Shown piece after piece: positions 1 through 8,518 of a stretch of 64,000 nucleotides of DNA. The number at the start of each line of letters is the position of its first letter. The stretch's first letter is position 1. The stretch covers positions 1-64,000 of the forward strand of contig QFPK01000007.1 in NCBI GenBank assembly GCA_003248865.1, given 5' to 3'. Under the pieces are notes generated by a model, which saw only the letters and a program-made list of their open reading frames with translations, made no database searches and had not been told where the DNA came from. The DNA comes from Sphingomonas sp. Its GTDB lineage: Bacteria > Pseudomonadota > Alphaproteobacteria > Sphingomonadales > Sphingomonadaceae. Made by a program: the position numbers and the translations under genes.

Positions 1-43
1 TGGGGCTTCATCTTCGTTCCTTCGTCACTACGACGAAGCCCCA
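1..43. repeat. Inverted repeat at the window edge
   Basis: Perfect 9-base arms TGGGGCTTC (1-9) and GAAGCCCCA (35-43) enclose a second small inverted pair, TTCGTC and GACGAA. The first ~80 bases are less GC-rich than the coding DNA that follows and show no protein similarity I recognise. This could be the end of a mobile element or a rearrangement junction, but the window edge prevents a decision. Confidence 0.35.
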
Positions 44-82
44 ACACTCCTTAATTCACAACCTCAAATCTGTGCCATAGGT

Positions 83-679
83 GCTGACGGGGAACAGCGC
101 CTGAAGGCGCTGATCCCTGAGACCGACGTCTATGTGGAGAATTTCCGCGTCGGCACGCTGGACCGGTTGGGCTTCGGGCCGCAGGAACTGGCCGACGGCC
201 ACAAGGGCATCGTCTATCTCTCGTGCAACCCCAACAGCATGACGGGCCCCTGGGCGAAGCGCGGCGGCTTTGACATGGAAGGCCTGTCCTGCTCGGGATT
301 CACCATCGCGGAAGGCGGCGGTGGGGTTCCCCGCTTCCCGCCGACGCTGGTGATGAACGATTATATCGCGGGCTATCTGGGCGCCGTCGGAGTGATCGCC
401 GCGCTGCGCCGTCGCGCAAAGGAAGGCGGCAGCTACCATGTCCGCGTCAGCCTGACCCGCGCAGCCATGTGGTATGCCAGCCTTGGCCGTTTCCCGGACA
501 CCAAGTTCGACCTCTCCGGCCCCAACAACCGCCTGATCTCGCCCGAGATCCTAGTGGCGCAGACGCCTTATGGCGAAGTCCGCCGGCTGGGGCCGCAGGT
601 GAAGCTCTCCCGCACGCCGGGCCGCTGGCGCACGCCGCTCGTCGCCGTGCGCGGCGCCGACACCGTCAACTGGGCCTGA
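83..679 (+). CDS. CoA-transferase family III (CaiB/BaiF), 5'-truncated
   Basis: C-terminal half of a class III CoA-transferase, the family that moves CoA between carboxylic acids. The core reads ALIPETDVYVENFR, then GTLDRLGFG, then a stretch on GIVYLSCN and GPWAKRGGFD, as in the family. Full members are near 400 residues; about 200 remain. The frame stays open to base 2, but the residues encoded before about base 83 do not resemble the family, so the gene appears cut and joined to unrelated DNA. A GTG at 134 could serve as an internal start. The N-terminal catalytic Asp region is missing, so activity is unlikely. The porin gene starts 7 bases downstream. Confidence 0.65.
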   Translation, partial: ADGEQRLKALIPETDVYVENFRVGTLDRLGFGPQELADGHKGIVYLSCNPNSMTGPWAKRGGFDMEGLSCSGFTIAEGGGGVPRFPPTLVMNDYIAGYLGAVGVIAALRRRAKEGGSYHVRVSLTRAAMWYASLGRFPDTKFDLSGPNNRLISPEILVAQTPYGEVRRLGPQVKLSRTPGRWRTPLVAVRGADTVNWA

Positions 680-686
680 GAACGAG

Positions 687-2021
687 ATGAAAAAGGCTCT
701 TCTGCTGGCATTCGCCTTCGCCGCCCAGCCGCTGCTGGCGCAGCAGGCCGCTTCGCCGGTCGTCACCGCCACCGAGGACGAGGCGACGCTGCCGGACCTG
801 CTGGACGGCACCCTGTCCGTGCAGGGGGATCTTGAGGAGGATTCCACCCCGCAGACAACGATCACCAATGCCCAGCCCTCGCTGCCGCCCTGGTTCGCTT
901 TCAAGCAGCGCTTCGAACAGCGCACCGGGATCAGCTTCGGCGGTTCCTATGGCATATTGGCGCAAAGCTATTCCGACAGCCTGGTCGGCGACAAATCCGC
1001 GGTGGGCCACAAGTTCACCTTCAATGCGTCGGCCGCTCTCCTCAACCGGGGCAAGCCGAACCAGCTGACGTTCGACATCGCCATCGAGGACCGGCGGCCC
1101 ATCTTCGGGTCCGATCGGGCGCCGCTCGCGGGCGGCGTGCTGGCGGGTTCGGGCCTGCCCACGGCCGCCACATGGGGCGATTTCTCGCTGGGGATCACCC
1201 AGGCCTATATCCGGCAGACCGTGGCGGGCGGGCGCTTCCAATATACCATCGGCAAGATCTTCGCGCCGAACTTCGTGAACCCCTATCCCTTCTTCGATGA
1301 CAACCGGCAGTTCCTCAGCCTCGCCTTTTCCACCAGCCCCACTATCGCCTCGCCGCTGCGCGGCGCCGGTTTCGTGGTCGCGGCCTATCCGGGCGGGGCT
1401 GCCGGAAACATGTATGTGAAGGCCGGCATGTTCACCGCCAATTCCGATGACACGGGCTGGACGGTGGACGACTTCTTCAACCGGAACGAGCATTTCTACT
1501 TCGTGGAACTGGGCAGCACATCGTTCGCGGCCCGCCCGGTGCCCATCCATGCGCGCGGGCCAATGGACCGCAACAATATCCATGTGACGATGTGGTATCG
1601 CGATCCGCTGCGCCCGCGCGGCCCCGGCGACATCACCCGCCCGCAGGACAAGGCCTATGGCATCGCCTTCAACGTCAATCAGATGGCGAACGACAATCTG
1701 ATGTGGTTCGTGCGCGGCGGCCTCGGCACGGGCGGCTTCGCGGAAATCAACCTGACGGGCGGCTTCGGCTATCGCCCCTCCAGCCGGACGGGCGATCTGT
1801 TCGGGCTGGGCGTGGGCTGGTCCAAGCCAGACGACGCGCAGATTCCCGTGCCGCTGCCGTTCGACCTGCGCGATCAGGTGACGGCCGAAGTCTTCTACAG
1901 GCTGGCGGTCACCCCGAATTTCGCGGTCACGCCGGTCTATCAGTTCATCGCCAACCCCTCGCTGAATCCCGGAAAGGATACATTGTCGGTGCTCAGCTTC
2001 CGGGCTCGTCTCGCCTTCTAG
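687..2021 (+). CDS. OprB-family carbohydrate-selective porin
   Basis: Protein of 444 residues with a Sec signal peptide (MKKALLLAFAFA, cleavage probably after LLA near residue 19), a short acidic linker, then an outer-membrane barrel of alternating strands ending in phenylalanine (RARLAF), as barrel proteins do. The pattern matches OprB porins: an early ISFGGSYG strand, a GKIFAPNF turn and a late GLGVGWSKP strand. It would allow diffusion of sugars or other small solutes into the periplasm. It starts just after the truncated CoA-transferase stop, so they may share a transcript. Substrate cannot be read from the sequence. Confidence 0.75.
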   Translation: MKKALLLAFAFAAQPLLAQQAASPVVTATEDEATLPDLLDGTLSVQGDLEEDSTPQTTITNAQPSLPPWFAFKQRFEQRTGISFGGSYGILAQSYSDSLVGDKSAVGHKFTFNASAALLNRGKPNQLTFDIAIEDRRPIFGSDRAPLAGGVLAGSGLPTAATWGDFSLGITQAYIRQTVAGGRFQYTIGKIFAPNFVNPYPFFDDNRQFLSLAFSTSPTIASPLRGAGFVVAAYPGGAAGNMYVKAGMFTANSDDTGWTVDDFFNRNEHFYFVELGSTSFAARPVPIHARGPMDRNNIHVTMWYRDPLRPRGPGDITRPQDKAYGIAFNVNQMANDNLMWFVRGGLGTGGFAEINLTGGFGYRPSSRTGDLFGLGVGWSKPDDAQIPVPLPFDLRDQVTAEVFYRLAVTPNFAVTPVYQFIANPSLNPGKDTLSVLSFRARLAF

Positions 2022-2022
2022 G

Positions 2023-3306
2023 GTGAACGGGTCGAGAGCCGGTCCGGAAAGCGCGCTGGCGACGGCCGCACGCCGTCCCGTCGGCCTCGTCGCCATCGCC
2101 ATCGCCGCTCAGCTGCTGGGCTTCGCCGTCACCCTGCTGGCCGCACGCTTGCTGGGGGTAGGAGGCTTCGAAGCCTATGCCGTCGCGTCGGCGCTGTTCG
2201 TGGTGCTCGCCACCATGGCGCCGCTTGGCAGCGAGAAACATGCGCTGCGCCACCTGCCGCTGCTGCTGCAAAGCGGGCTTCTCGGCCGGGCGCGAGGGCT
2301 GCTCCGTTTCGGCGCCACGCGCACGCTGCGCGTCGCGGCCGCAGCAGCGTTGCTGACTGTAGCCTGGGCGCTGGCCGCGCTTCCCGTCACAGAAATGCGC
2401 ACGGCCATCCTCGTCACCTGCCTGTCGCTGCCGGCGGGCGCGCTCTGCCATTACGCAGTGGAGGTGCTGACGGCCGCCAACCGGCCTGGGCTCGCCATGC
2501 TGCTGTTCCGTCTGCTGGTGCCGGCGGCCGCACTACCATTGCTTGGCGTGGTTCTGCTGTCGGGGCACCAGCTGTCCGGGCCGCTGGTGGTGGGCGCCTG
2601 GGGTCTGGGCTGGCTGCTGGCGCTGGCGGCGCTCGCGACCGCCTTCCGCCGCGCCGTTCCGCCCACGCTGTGGCAGGCCCCACCGGAGCAGGACCGGCCC
2701 CGCTGGCGGGCAGAGGCTCGGCCTTTTCTAGTTTACCGGCTCTCGATGTCGGTTCTGGCACAGGCGCCGCTGCTGATGCTGGGCCTGCTGGGCGCCCCCG
2801 GCGGAAATATCGGCGCCTATGCCGCCGCCGCGAGCACGGCGGCCATGATCACGGTTCTAGCGACTGCCACCAACCGCGCCTATGGCCGCGAACTGGGCTT
2901 GCTGATCGGCGCAGGAGACGGGCCCGGCATCGCGCGGATACGGCAGGCGAGGCTGCGCTGGATGCTGCCCGCCGTGCTGGGCCTCGGCGGATTCTTCATG
3001 CTGTTCGCCGGCCCGATCCTGTCCCTGTTCCAGCCCGCCTTTGCTACAACCGGCGTATGGCCGCTCAGGTTGCTGGTGATGGCGAATGCCTTGTCCGTGC
3101 TGCTGGCACTGGCGCCCACCATCCTGAAGTACCGCGCGCAGACCAGCGCCACCTACGCCATTGTCGCGAGTGCGGCCCTGCTGGAACTGCTGCTGCTGGC
3201 GCTTCTGGTACCACTATTCGGTGTGACGGGCGCTACACTGTCCTATCTGCTCGCAGTCGGCGGATTGTACGGCGCTTTCTGGGTGACGGCCGGTGTCCCC
3301 GCATGA
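2023..3306 (+). CDS. Flippase-like polytopic membrane protein (MATE/Wzx type)
   Basis: Protein of 427 residues with about twelve hydrophobic segments and basic loops, beginning with a GTG one base after the porin stop. Segments such as AIAAQLLGFAVTLLAARLLG followed by YAVASALFVVLATMAPLG resemble lipid-linked oligosaccharide flippases and related MATE-fold exporters. No polysaccharide glycosyltransferases are adjacent, so the cargo is unknown. The tight spacing suggests translation coupled to the porin. It is followed directly by decayed sequence, so an original downstream partner may have been lost. Confidence 0.6.
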   Translation: MNGSRAGPESALATAARRPVGLVAIAIAAQLLGFAVTLLAARLLGVGGFEAYAVASALFVVLATMAPLGSEKHALRHLPLLLQSGLLGRARGLLRFGATRTLRVAAAAALLTVAWALAALPVTEMRTAILVTCLSLPAGALCHYAVEVLTAANRPGLAMLLFRLLVPAAALPLLGVVLLSGHQLSGPLVVGAWGLGWLLALAALATAFRRAVPPTLWQAPPEQDRPRWRAEARPFLVYRLSMSVLAQAPLLMLGLLGAPGGNIGAYAAAASTAAMITVLATATNRAYGRELGLLIGAGDGPGIARIRQARLRWMLPAVLGLGGFFMLFAGPILSLFQPAFATTGVWPLRLLVMANALSVLLALAPTILKYRAQTSATYAIVASAALLELLLLALLVPLFGVTGATLSYLLAVGGLYGAFWVTAGVPA

Positions 3307-3313
3307 TCTGTGT

Positions 3314-3331
3314 GGAGGGTGAGTACCCTCC
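3314..3331 (+). terminator. Hairpin after flippase gene
   Basis: GGAGGGT and ACCCTCC form a perfect 7-bp stem around a GAGT loop, 7 bases after the flippase stop. There is no clear T-run, so termination is possible but weakly supported. Confidence 0.35.
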
Positions 3332-3546
3332 CACCAATAGCAACAACCCTGCGATCCGGATGCTTCAGTTCGGTAGATACACCCCAGTCTCTTGGTGGTG
3401 GCCGATGCCCAAGCTGCTGTGAAGGCGGCCGCTGTTGGAATGTCGCCGTTATGGCCTCGATCCTCGCGATTGTGCTTGTTGGGTCGCACCTGCATGCGCC
3501 TCCGGGCAGAGCCGGGTTATGGAATCGCTGGCGGATTACTGTGTAG

Positions 3547-3663
3547 CTGTCAGTAAACCCAAAGGATGCGTACCAGGATGGGATCAGTTCCATCGCGGCT
3601 GTCGAAGCAGGCCTGCACCATGCCGAGGGCCGCTCAACAATCAATTGTAGTGCCTCCTTTTAG
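3547..3663 (+). pseudogene. Possible C-terminal remnant of a Gfo/Idh/MocA-type oxidoreductase
   Basis: Between an in-frame TAG (3544-3546) and a TAG at 3661-3663 the frame encodes VNPKDAYQDG, ISSIAAVEAG and LHHAEGR. This resembles the last helix of Gfo/Idh/MocA dehydrogenases, where a PEDAYxDG segment is followed by a helix ending in a Gly-Arg turn. No start codon or NAD-binding domain is present upstream in any frame, so it would be a relic. The assignment rests on about 30 residues. Confidence 0.3.
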
Positions 3664-3850
3664 GATAACTCAGTCTATCCGGTTCCTTCGTCAGGCTGTC
3701 ACCCTTGCACGTTCGACGAGCCGAGAGTTGGCTGCGGTGTCACTTGTTACTCAGAGTTCATTTTCGAGTAGCTGACCCGGTGCCAAAACACCGCAGTTTT
3801 GATGGTGGAAGCCGCTTTGCCTTTTGCAGGTGCGCTGATAGAGATTTCTG

Positions 3851-4576
3851 ATGGCAAGGGCGTCTGCAGCGAAACTGAATCCGGCCGGCGGGAAGTCGCC
3901 AGTCCATCCCAAGTCTTCTGGACCTTCCGTGGGAGCGCCTGTATCAACTCGCCCGACGCTCGGGTCGTTACTGCGCGCTCTTCGTGTTCGCAACCAGTGG
4001 ACGCTGAAGGACATGAGCGAACGGACCGGCATTCCGGTTTCCACGCTCTCCAAGATCGAGCACGATCGGCTGACATTGACGTATGATCGGCTGCTGCAAC
4101 TGTCCGAGCGGCTGAACATGCGCTTGTCAGATCTGTTTGCAGAGCCGGAGTCGGTCAGCGAGCCTGACCGCGTGACGGCGCGGCGGAGCCTGGGGCTGCT
4201 GGATTCGGCGTTGCGGATCAGCACCGCCAACTACGATTATTTCTATCTGTTCCCGGAACTTCGCCAGAAGCGGATGATCCCGATCGTCACCCATGTCCGC
4301 GCCCGCACGCTGGACGAGTTCGGTGACCTGGTACGCCACAGTGGCGAGGAGTGGGTCTATGTGGTCAGCGGCCGCATTCGCGTGCACACCGAATTCTATG
4401 AGACGATCACGCTGGAGACGGGGCAGTCTGTGTATCTCGACAGCAATATGGGCCATGCCTATGTGCTGGCGGAAGGTTGCGACGAGGCAGCGGTGATCGG
4501 TGCCTGCGCCAGTGGCGAGCCCGATCAGATGCAGCATATGCTGGAGCATCACAGCCCGGTGGATCATCCTGCCTGA
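3851..4576 (+). CDS. XRE-family transcriptional regulator with C-terminal cupin
   Basis: Protein of 241 residues. After a low-complexity N-terminus comes a helix-turn-helix of the Cro/C1 class (about residues 37-95, with LKDMSERTGIPVSTLSKIEH as the recognition region). A linker leads to a cupin domain (about residues 145-230) containing HSGEEWVYVVSGRI and GQSVYLDSNMGHAY. XRE-cupin proteins usually sense a small amino-acid-related ligand and control catabolic genes next door. Here it precedes dgcN in the same direction, and two similar AT-rich sites lie in the 196-base gap between them. I infer that it controls the island up to 16500; whether it represses or activates is not shown. Confidence 0.85.
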   Translation: MARASAAKLNPAGGKSPVHPKSSGPSVGAPVSTRPTLGSLLRALRVRNQWTLKDMSERTGIPVSTLSKIEHDRLTLTYDRLLQLSERLNMRLSDLFAEPESVSEPDRVTARRSLGLLDSALRISTANYDYFYLFPELRQKRMIPIVTHVRARTLDEFGDLVRHSGEEWVYVVSGRIRVHTEFYETITLETGQSVYLDSNMGHAYVLAEGCDEAAVIGACASGEPDQMQHMLEHHSPVDHPA

Positions 4577-4602
4577 CCATCGACCCTGAGGCTATTTTCA
4601 CA

Positions 4603-4620
4603 TCCTGATCGGAAAATTGT
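4603..4620. promoter_or_regulatory. Candidate operator site A
   Basis: Sequence TCCTGATCGGAAAATTGT. Its reverse complement closely matches site C at 15226-15243 (16 of 18 bases identical) and contains the AATTTTCC half-site of the palindrome at 16473-16500. It lies 26 bases after the regulator stop and about 150 bases before dgcN. Confidence 0.5.
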
Positions 4621-4688
4621 TCGGCTGCCTCGGCACGGGAATGTGCTGGAGGCACTTCGTAAGCCGTGCAAATTCCTTGGGTGCGCGC

Positions 4689-4717
4689 TTGACAGCCGAG
4701 ATGGGACGGGCGATTTC
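4689..4717 (+). promoter_or_regulatory. Candidate dgcN promoter
   Basis: TTGACA (4689-4694), a 17-base spacer, and GATTTC (4712-4717) as a weak -10. Operator candidate B overlaps the -10 and start-site region, a position that would fit repression. Confidence 0.4.
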
Positions 4718-4732
4718 TGATTGGAGAATTTT
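4715..4732. promoter_or_regulatory. Candidate operator site B
   Basis: Sequence TTCTGATTGGAGAATTTT shares the CTGAT-TN-GGA/GAA-AATT arrangement of sites A and C. It sits about 40 bases upstream of the dgcN start codon and overlaps the proposed -10. Confidence 0.45.
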
Positions 4733-4772
4733 GAGCCGATCCCGGCTCGCTTGATCCAGCGCAGGGGTATGC

Positions 4773-5771
4773 ATGGTCCGGAAGCCTTATCTTCTTTTCG
4801 TCGGCGACGCCTCGCGTTCTGCTGTGACCAAGACGGCGGAAGGCGTGCGCGACTGGGCCCCTGCGGATTGCACTGGGCAGTGGCGTCTGTCTGAGGGCGC
4901 AACCGACCTCGGCTTGCCAGATATGACGCCCGCCGAGGCCTATGCCGCCGGGGCGCGCTCGCTGTTGATCGGGATTGCGGCCGTCGGCGGACGCATCCCG
5001 GACGAATGGATTCCGTTGCTGGTGAGCGCGCTGGAAGCCGGGCTGGACATCGTCAGCGGGCAGCACAGCCGCCTTTCGGATATTCCGGAAGTTGCCGAAG
5101 CGGCGGCCCGGCTGGGCCGCAGCCTGCACGATGTGCGGCACGCAGACCGCAGCTTCCAGGTTGCGTCCGGCAGCAAACGGGTCGGCAAGCGTCTGCTGAC
5201 GGTCGGCACCGATTGCGCGCTCGGCAAGAAATACACCGCGCTAGCCATCGCCAAGGCGATGAGAGACAGGGGCGTGGATGCCGATTTCCGTGCTACGGGG
5301 CAGACGGGGATCATGATTTCGGGTGATGGAGTCGCCATCGATGCAGTCGTGGCGGATTTCATCTCCGGCGCGGCGGAAACCCTGTCTCCGGAAGCGGCGC
5401 CCGGGCATTGGGATGTGATCGAAGGGCAGGGCGCGATCTTCCACCCGGCCTATGCCGGCGTCACGCTTGGGCTGTTGCACGGATCTCAGCCGGATGCGCT
5501 GGTGCTGTGCCACGATCCGCTGCGCACCGAGATCAGCCTGTTCCCCGGCTTCCCGATCCGCCCGCTGGAAGAAACCATGGCGACCTATGTCAGCCTGGCG
5601 CGGGTGACAAACCCCGACGCGCATTTCGTGGGCATCAGCCTCAACACGTCGGGCCTGTCCGATACGGAAGCAAAGGCGCTCGCGGCCAGCCTGGAAGCGC
5701 AGCACGGCCTTCCCGTGATGGATCCGCTGCGCTTCGGCGTGGAGCGGGTAGTGGATCAGGCGCTGGCTTGA
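4773..5771 (+). CDS. dgcN: DgcN-like protein (DUF1611): probable D-glutamate N-acetyltransferase
   Basis: Protein of 332 residues. The first half has an alpha/beta fold (GDASRSAVTKTAEG near the start; GIAAVGGRIPDEW near 67-79). The second half has a P-loop-like GTDCALGKKYT at about 145-155 and the family segment GQGAIFHPAYAG. This is the DUF1611 family; in the described DgcN-DgcA pathway it acetylates D-glutamate to N-acetyl-D-glutamate, which DgcA then racemises. A DgcA homologue lies at 12163-13170. The gene follows the XRE-cupin regulator and has its own likely promoter. Family membership is clear; the exact substrate is inferred from the partnership. Confidence 0.8.
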   Translation: MVRKPYLLFVGDASRSAVTKTAEGVRDWAPADCTGQWRLSEGATDLGLPDMTPAEAYAAGARSLLIGIAAVGGRIPDEWIPLLVSALEAGLDIVSGQHSRLSDIPEVAEAAARLGRSLHDVRHADRSFQVASGSKRVGKRLLTVGTDCALGKKYTALAIAKAMRDRGVDADFRATGQTGIMISGDGVAIDAVVADFISGAAETLSPEAAPGHWDVIEGQGAIFHPAYAGVTLGLLHGSQPDALVLCHDPLRTEISLFPGFPIRPLEETMATYVSLARVTNPDAHFVGISLNTSGLSDTEAKALAASLEAQHGLPVMDPLRFGVERVVDQALA

Positions 5772-5781
5772 AAGCGCGGGC

Positions 5782-5800
5782 GGCGGGCGCTCAGCCCGCC
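5782..5800. terminator. Hairpin between convergent dgcN and M19 genes
   Basis: GGCGGGC (5782-5788) and GCCCGCC (5794-5800) form a perfect 7-bp stem with a 5-base loop, overlapping the stop of the minus-strand gene. It could terminate both transcripts, although neither side has a good T-run. Confidence 0.4.
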
Positions 5801-6924
5801 TTCGGCACCCAGGCATCGCCCAGCAGGCGGCGGAAATTGCCGCCCAGCACCAGCCGGACATTGGCGTCGGAATAGCCGCGCTTCAGCAGCTCCTCGGTCA
5901 GGTCGAACATCTTCAGCGGATGGTCGAAGCCGTCGGTGTCGATCTTGTCGCGGAAGGCGTAGCTGGATTTATAGGCCGCCTTCAGCATCTTGTACTGATC
6001 CGGCTGCATGTCGTCATACCCGTTCAGATCGGCGTCGCTGCCGATGCCGACATTTTCGATGGACGACAGCTTCACCACATGGTCGATATGATCCACCATA
6101 TGCGCGATGGTCGTCGGCTCCTTGTCTCGTACGAACATGCGCACACCGGTGATGCCCATCACGCCACCCTTCGCGGTCAGCGCCTTGATCGCCTCGTCTG
6201 TCTTGGTGCGCGGGTGGTTCACCAGCGCGCGGCAGTTGCTGTGGGTGATCGCAATGGGGCGGGGGGACACCGCAATGGCGTCCAGCGTGGTCTTGTCGCC
6301 GCAGTGCGAGACATCCACCAGCATGCCCTGCTTGTTCATGGCGGCGATGATCTCTGCGCCGAAATCGCTGACCCCGCCGTCAACCCGGTCGGTGCCACCT
6401 GCGCCGAGAAGATTCTGGCTGTTGTAGGTGAGCTGTGAACAGCGTTGCCCCAACAGCCAGAACTTCTCGACGTCGGCGGTGGTCTGGAAATGATCCGCAT
6501 TCTGCAGGCCCATGATCACGGCGCATTTGCCGTCCTGCTTGGCGCGGTCGAGATCGGCGGCGGTGTCGACCAGCGTGAACAGGTCGCTGTTGCGGCCGAC
6601 GAAGCCGGTCCATTGCGCGAACCAGCCGAGCGTGTCCTGCACGGCATCCGGGCCGCCGATGCCTACGGCATTGTGGAAGCCGGTGATCTGGCTGTCGCGG
6701 AACTGCTGCGCCAGTTCGGGCGTCAGCCGGTGGGCAGGGAAGGTGGGCCGGAAATCGAGGCTCAGCGGCGCCAGCATGTCGATGATGAGCGAGCTCTTCA
6801 CCAGATCCACCACACGCCGCGAGTAACGTTTCGCAGAGGCGGCATGGGCCTGGAACATGCCGAAATTCAGCATCGGGGCCGCCACGACGGCGCCCATCAT
6901 CAAGGTTCTGCGTGAAACGGTCAT
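5791..6924 (-). CDS. M19 membrane-dipeptidase homologue with Tat signal
   Basis: Protein of 377 residues starting MTVSRRTLMMG, a twin-arginine signal (SRRTLM) followed by a hydrophobic stretch and AHA cleavage site near residue 28. The rest follows renal dipeptidase: VDVSHCG, ITHSNCRAL and GIGSDADLNG supply the second-half metal ligands (His, His, Asp). The usual N-terminal HxD is absent; the equivalent region reads IIDMLAPLS. The bridging Glu is replaced by Gln (GLQNADHF). M19 enzymes cleave dipeptides, including those with a C-terminal D-residue, so it fits this island, but altered metal binding makes activity uncertain. The GTG-started S12 gene ends 20 bases upstream, with GGGAGA as ribosome site. 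Confidence 0.8.
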   Translation of the reverse strand: MTVSRRTLMMGAVVAAPMLNFGMFQAHAASAKRYSRRVVDLVKSSLIIDMLAPLSLDFRPTFPAHRLTPELAQQFRDSQITGFHNAVGIGGPDAVQDTLGWFAQWTGFVGRNSDLFTLVDTAADLDRAKQDGKCAVIMGLQNADHFQTTADVEKFWLLGQRCSQLTYNSQNLLGAGGTDRVDGGVSDFGAEIIAAMNKQGMLVDVSHCGDKTTLDAIAVSPRPIAITHSNCRALVNHPRTKTDEAIKALTAKGGVMGITGVRMFVRDKEPTTIAHMVDHIDHVVKLSSIENVGIGSDADLNGYDDMQPDQYKMLKAAYKSSYAFRDKIDTDGFDHPLKMFDLTEELLKRGYSDANVRLVLGGNFRRLLGDAWVPKAG

Positions 6925-6944
6925 GCGGCTCTCCCTGCCGGGCA

Positions 6945-8516
6945 TCAGCGTACCGGCCTGATATCCAGATTGTGATAGTCGAAGCTGAAATCGGCGATCG
7001 GGGACCAAGCCTTCATCGTCGCCGATTCCACCTTGCCGTCCGTCTGTACGTTGAAACGGATGATGGCTGGTTCGATCGCCGGGTCGGCCCAGCGTGCCAC
7101 AAAGCTGTCGCCCGTCAGATGTTCCAGCGTTGAGACCATGCCGGCCGTCTTCGGAAACTCCAGCTCGATGGCCTCGCCCCTGGCGCGCACCGTGATGGGG
7201 CCATACCAGGAATCCCGATAGGCACCGGCATAGCCGGCGGCGGGCAGCGACTGCGGCGTGGGATTGGCCGGCTTCGAAATGGCGGCCAGTGCGGCTTTCG
7301 CGGCTTCCAGCTGTTTCGTCTTCTGGGCGCTCGTCAGTGCGAACCAGTCGGTTTTGGGCTGGCCGGTATAATGATCGAGCAGATTGTAGATCAGGGCCTG
7401 AAAGACCTCGCCATCCTCGCTGTTCAGGAAGAAGACAAAGCCGACATTGCGCTCCGGCAGCAGCAGCACATGGGTCAGGAACCCCAACGTGCCGCCGGAA
7501 TGGGAGATCACCCGTTCGCCGTGCCAGTCCCGTACGCTCCAGCCCAGCGCATAGCCCGAGAATTTGGGGGCAGCCGCTGCCATCGGGCCAGCGGCCGGCG
7601 GAGTGGGCGTAGGTGTCGCCACCTGCCACATCTCCCGGGCCTGGGCTTCGGACCAGAGCGGTTTGACGCTGCCGGTCGCCTTGCCTTGCGCCAGCTGCAG
7701 CGCGATCCAACGTGCCATGTCGTCCGCGCTGCTGGCGATGCCGCCGGCCGGGCCGGTGTTGGGGCCGAGGCCGCGCTTCTCGTCCAGCACCGAAATCGGT
7801 CCGGAGCCCCGCATCGGCGGTCCCAGTCGGGCATGGGGCTGGGCTCGGTTGGCGGTGTTGAAGCGCAGGGATCCGTCGGCGAAGGTGCCGGCCATGCCTG
7901 TGGGCTTCAGAATCCGCGCGGTGACGAAGTCCTCCCAGCGCTGGCCGCTGACCTTTTCGATCAGCTGGCCGGCCGCCACATAATTCAGGTTGGAATAGGA
8001 AAAGGTCGTGCGGAAACTGGTCTCCGGCTTCAGCCAGCGCAGTGCCCCCATGATCTCGGCGCGGCTGTGGGTGGTGCGCGGCACGAATGTCAGGTCGCCG
8101 GCGCCCAGCCCCAGCCCGCTGCGGTGCACCAGCAGATCCTTCACCCGATATTCCCGCGTAACCCAAGGGTCATACATCTGGAATTCGGGCATATGGTCGA
8201 CGACGCGGTCGTCCCACTTCAGCTTGCCCTCGTCGACCAATATGGCGAGCGCGGCGGCGGTGAACGCCTTGCTCGTGGAACCGATCTCGAACAGCGTCTT
8301 GCCGTCCGGCCGCTCGGCGGTGCCCGCCCGACGGGTGCCATAGCCTTTGGAAAAGACAGTCTTGCCGTCCTCCACGATTGCGATGGCGAGGCCAGGCGTG
8401 GCGTTGGCGGCCAGCATCGATTCAATGTCTGCGTCCAGCGTGGCCGGCGGCGCGGCTGACGCCACGCCGGGCAGGCCAGCCAGCATCGCTGCCGCCAGCA
8501 GGGCAGGGCGAAGCAC
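6945..8516 (-). CDS. Exported serine hydrolase, beta-lactamase/S12 family (1)
   Basis: Protein of 523 residues. I chose the GTG at 8516 because it lies two bases after the upstream TGA (8521-8519) and gives a clean Sec signal peptide ending ASA near residue 21. The S12 motifs are SxxK (STSK, about residues 80-83) and YxN (YSN, 174-176), with a later HSGGTLGF in the KTG position. A lipocalin-like C-terminal domain of about 130 residues follows. Family members are D-aminopeptidases, D,D-peptidases, esterases or beta-lactamases. The neighbouring M19, epimerase and DgcN genes favour peptides containing D-residues. Confidence 0.8.
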   Translation of the reverse strand: MLRPALLAAAMLAGLPGVASAAPPATLDADIESMLAANATPGLAIAIVEDGKTVFSKGYGTRRAGTAERPDGKTLFEIGSTSKAFTAAALAILVDEGKLKWDDRVVDHMPEFQMYDPWVTREYRVKDLLVHRSGLGLGAGDLTFVPRTTHSRAEIMGALRWLKPETSFRTTFSYSNLNYVAAGQLIEKVSGQRWEDFVTARILKPTGMAGTFADGSLRFNTANRAQPHARLGPPMRGSGPISVLDEKRGLGPNTGPAGGIASSADDMARWIALQLAQGKATGSVKPLWSEAQAREMWQVATPTPTPPAAGPMAAAAPKFSGYALGWSVRDWHGERVISHSGGTLGFLTHVLLLPERNVGFVFFLNSEDGEVFQALIYNLLDHYTGQPKTDWFALTSAQKTKQLEAAKAALAAISKPANPTPQSLPAAGYAGAYRDSWYGPITVRARGEAIELEFPKTAGMVSTLEHLTGDSFVARWADPAIEPAIIRFNVQTDGKVESATMKAWSPIADFSFDYHNLDIRPVR

Positions 8517-8518
8517 CG

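Larger units (their letters stand above)
3307..3850. other. Decayed stretch without an intact gene
   Basis: No open frame here has protein-like composition over its full length on either strand, and base composition is more mixed than in the flanking genes. Apart from the hairpin at 3314 and the possible dehydrogenase remnant at 3547-3663, I see nothing definite. The last ~100 bases must contain the regulator promoter, but I could not assign a convincing -35/-10 pair. Confidence 0.6.
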
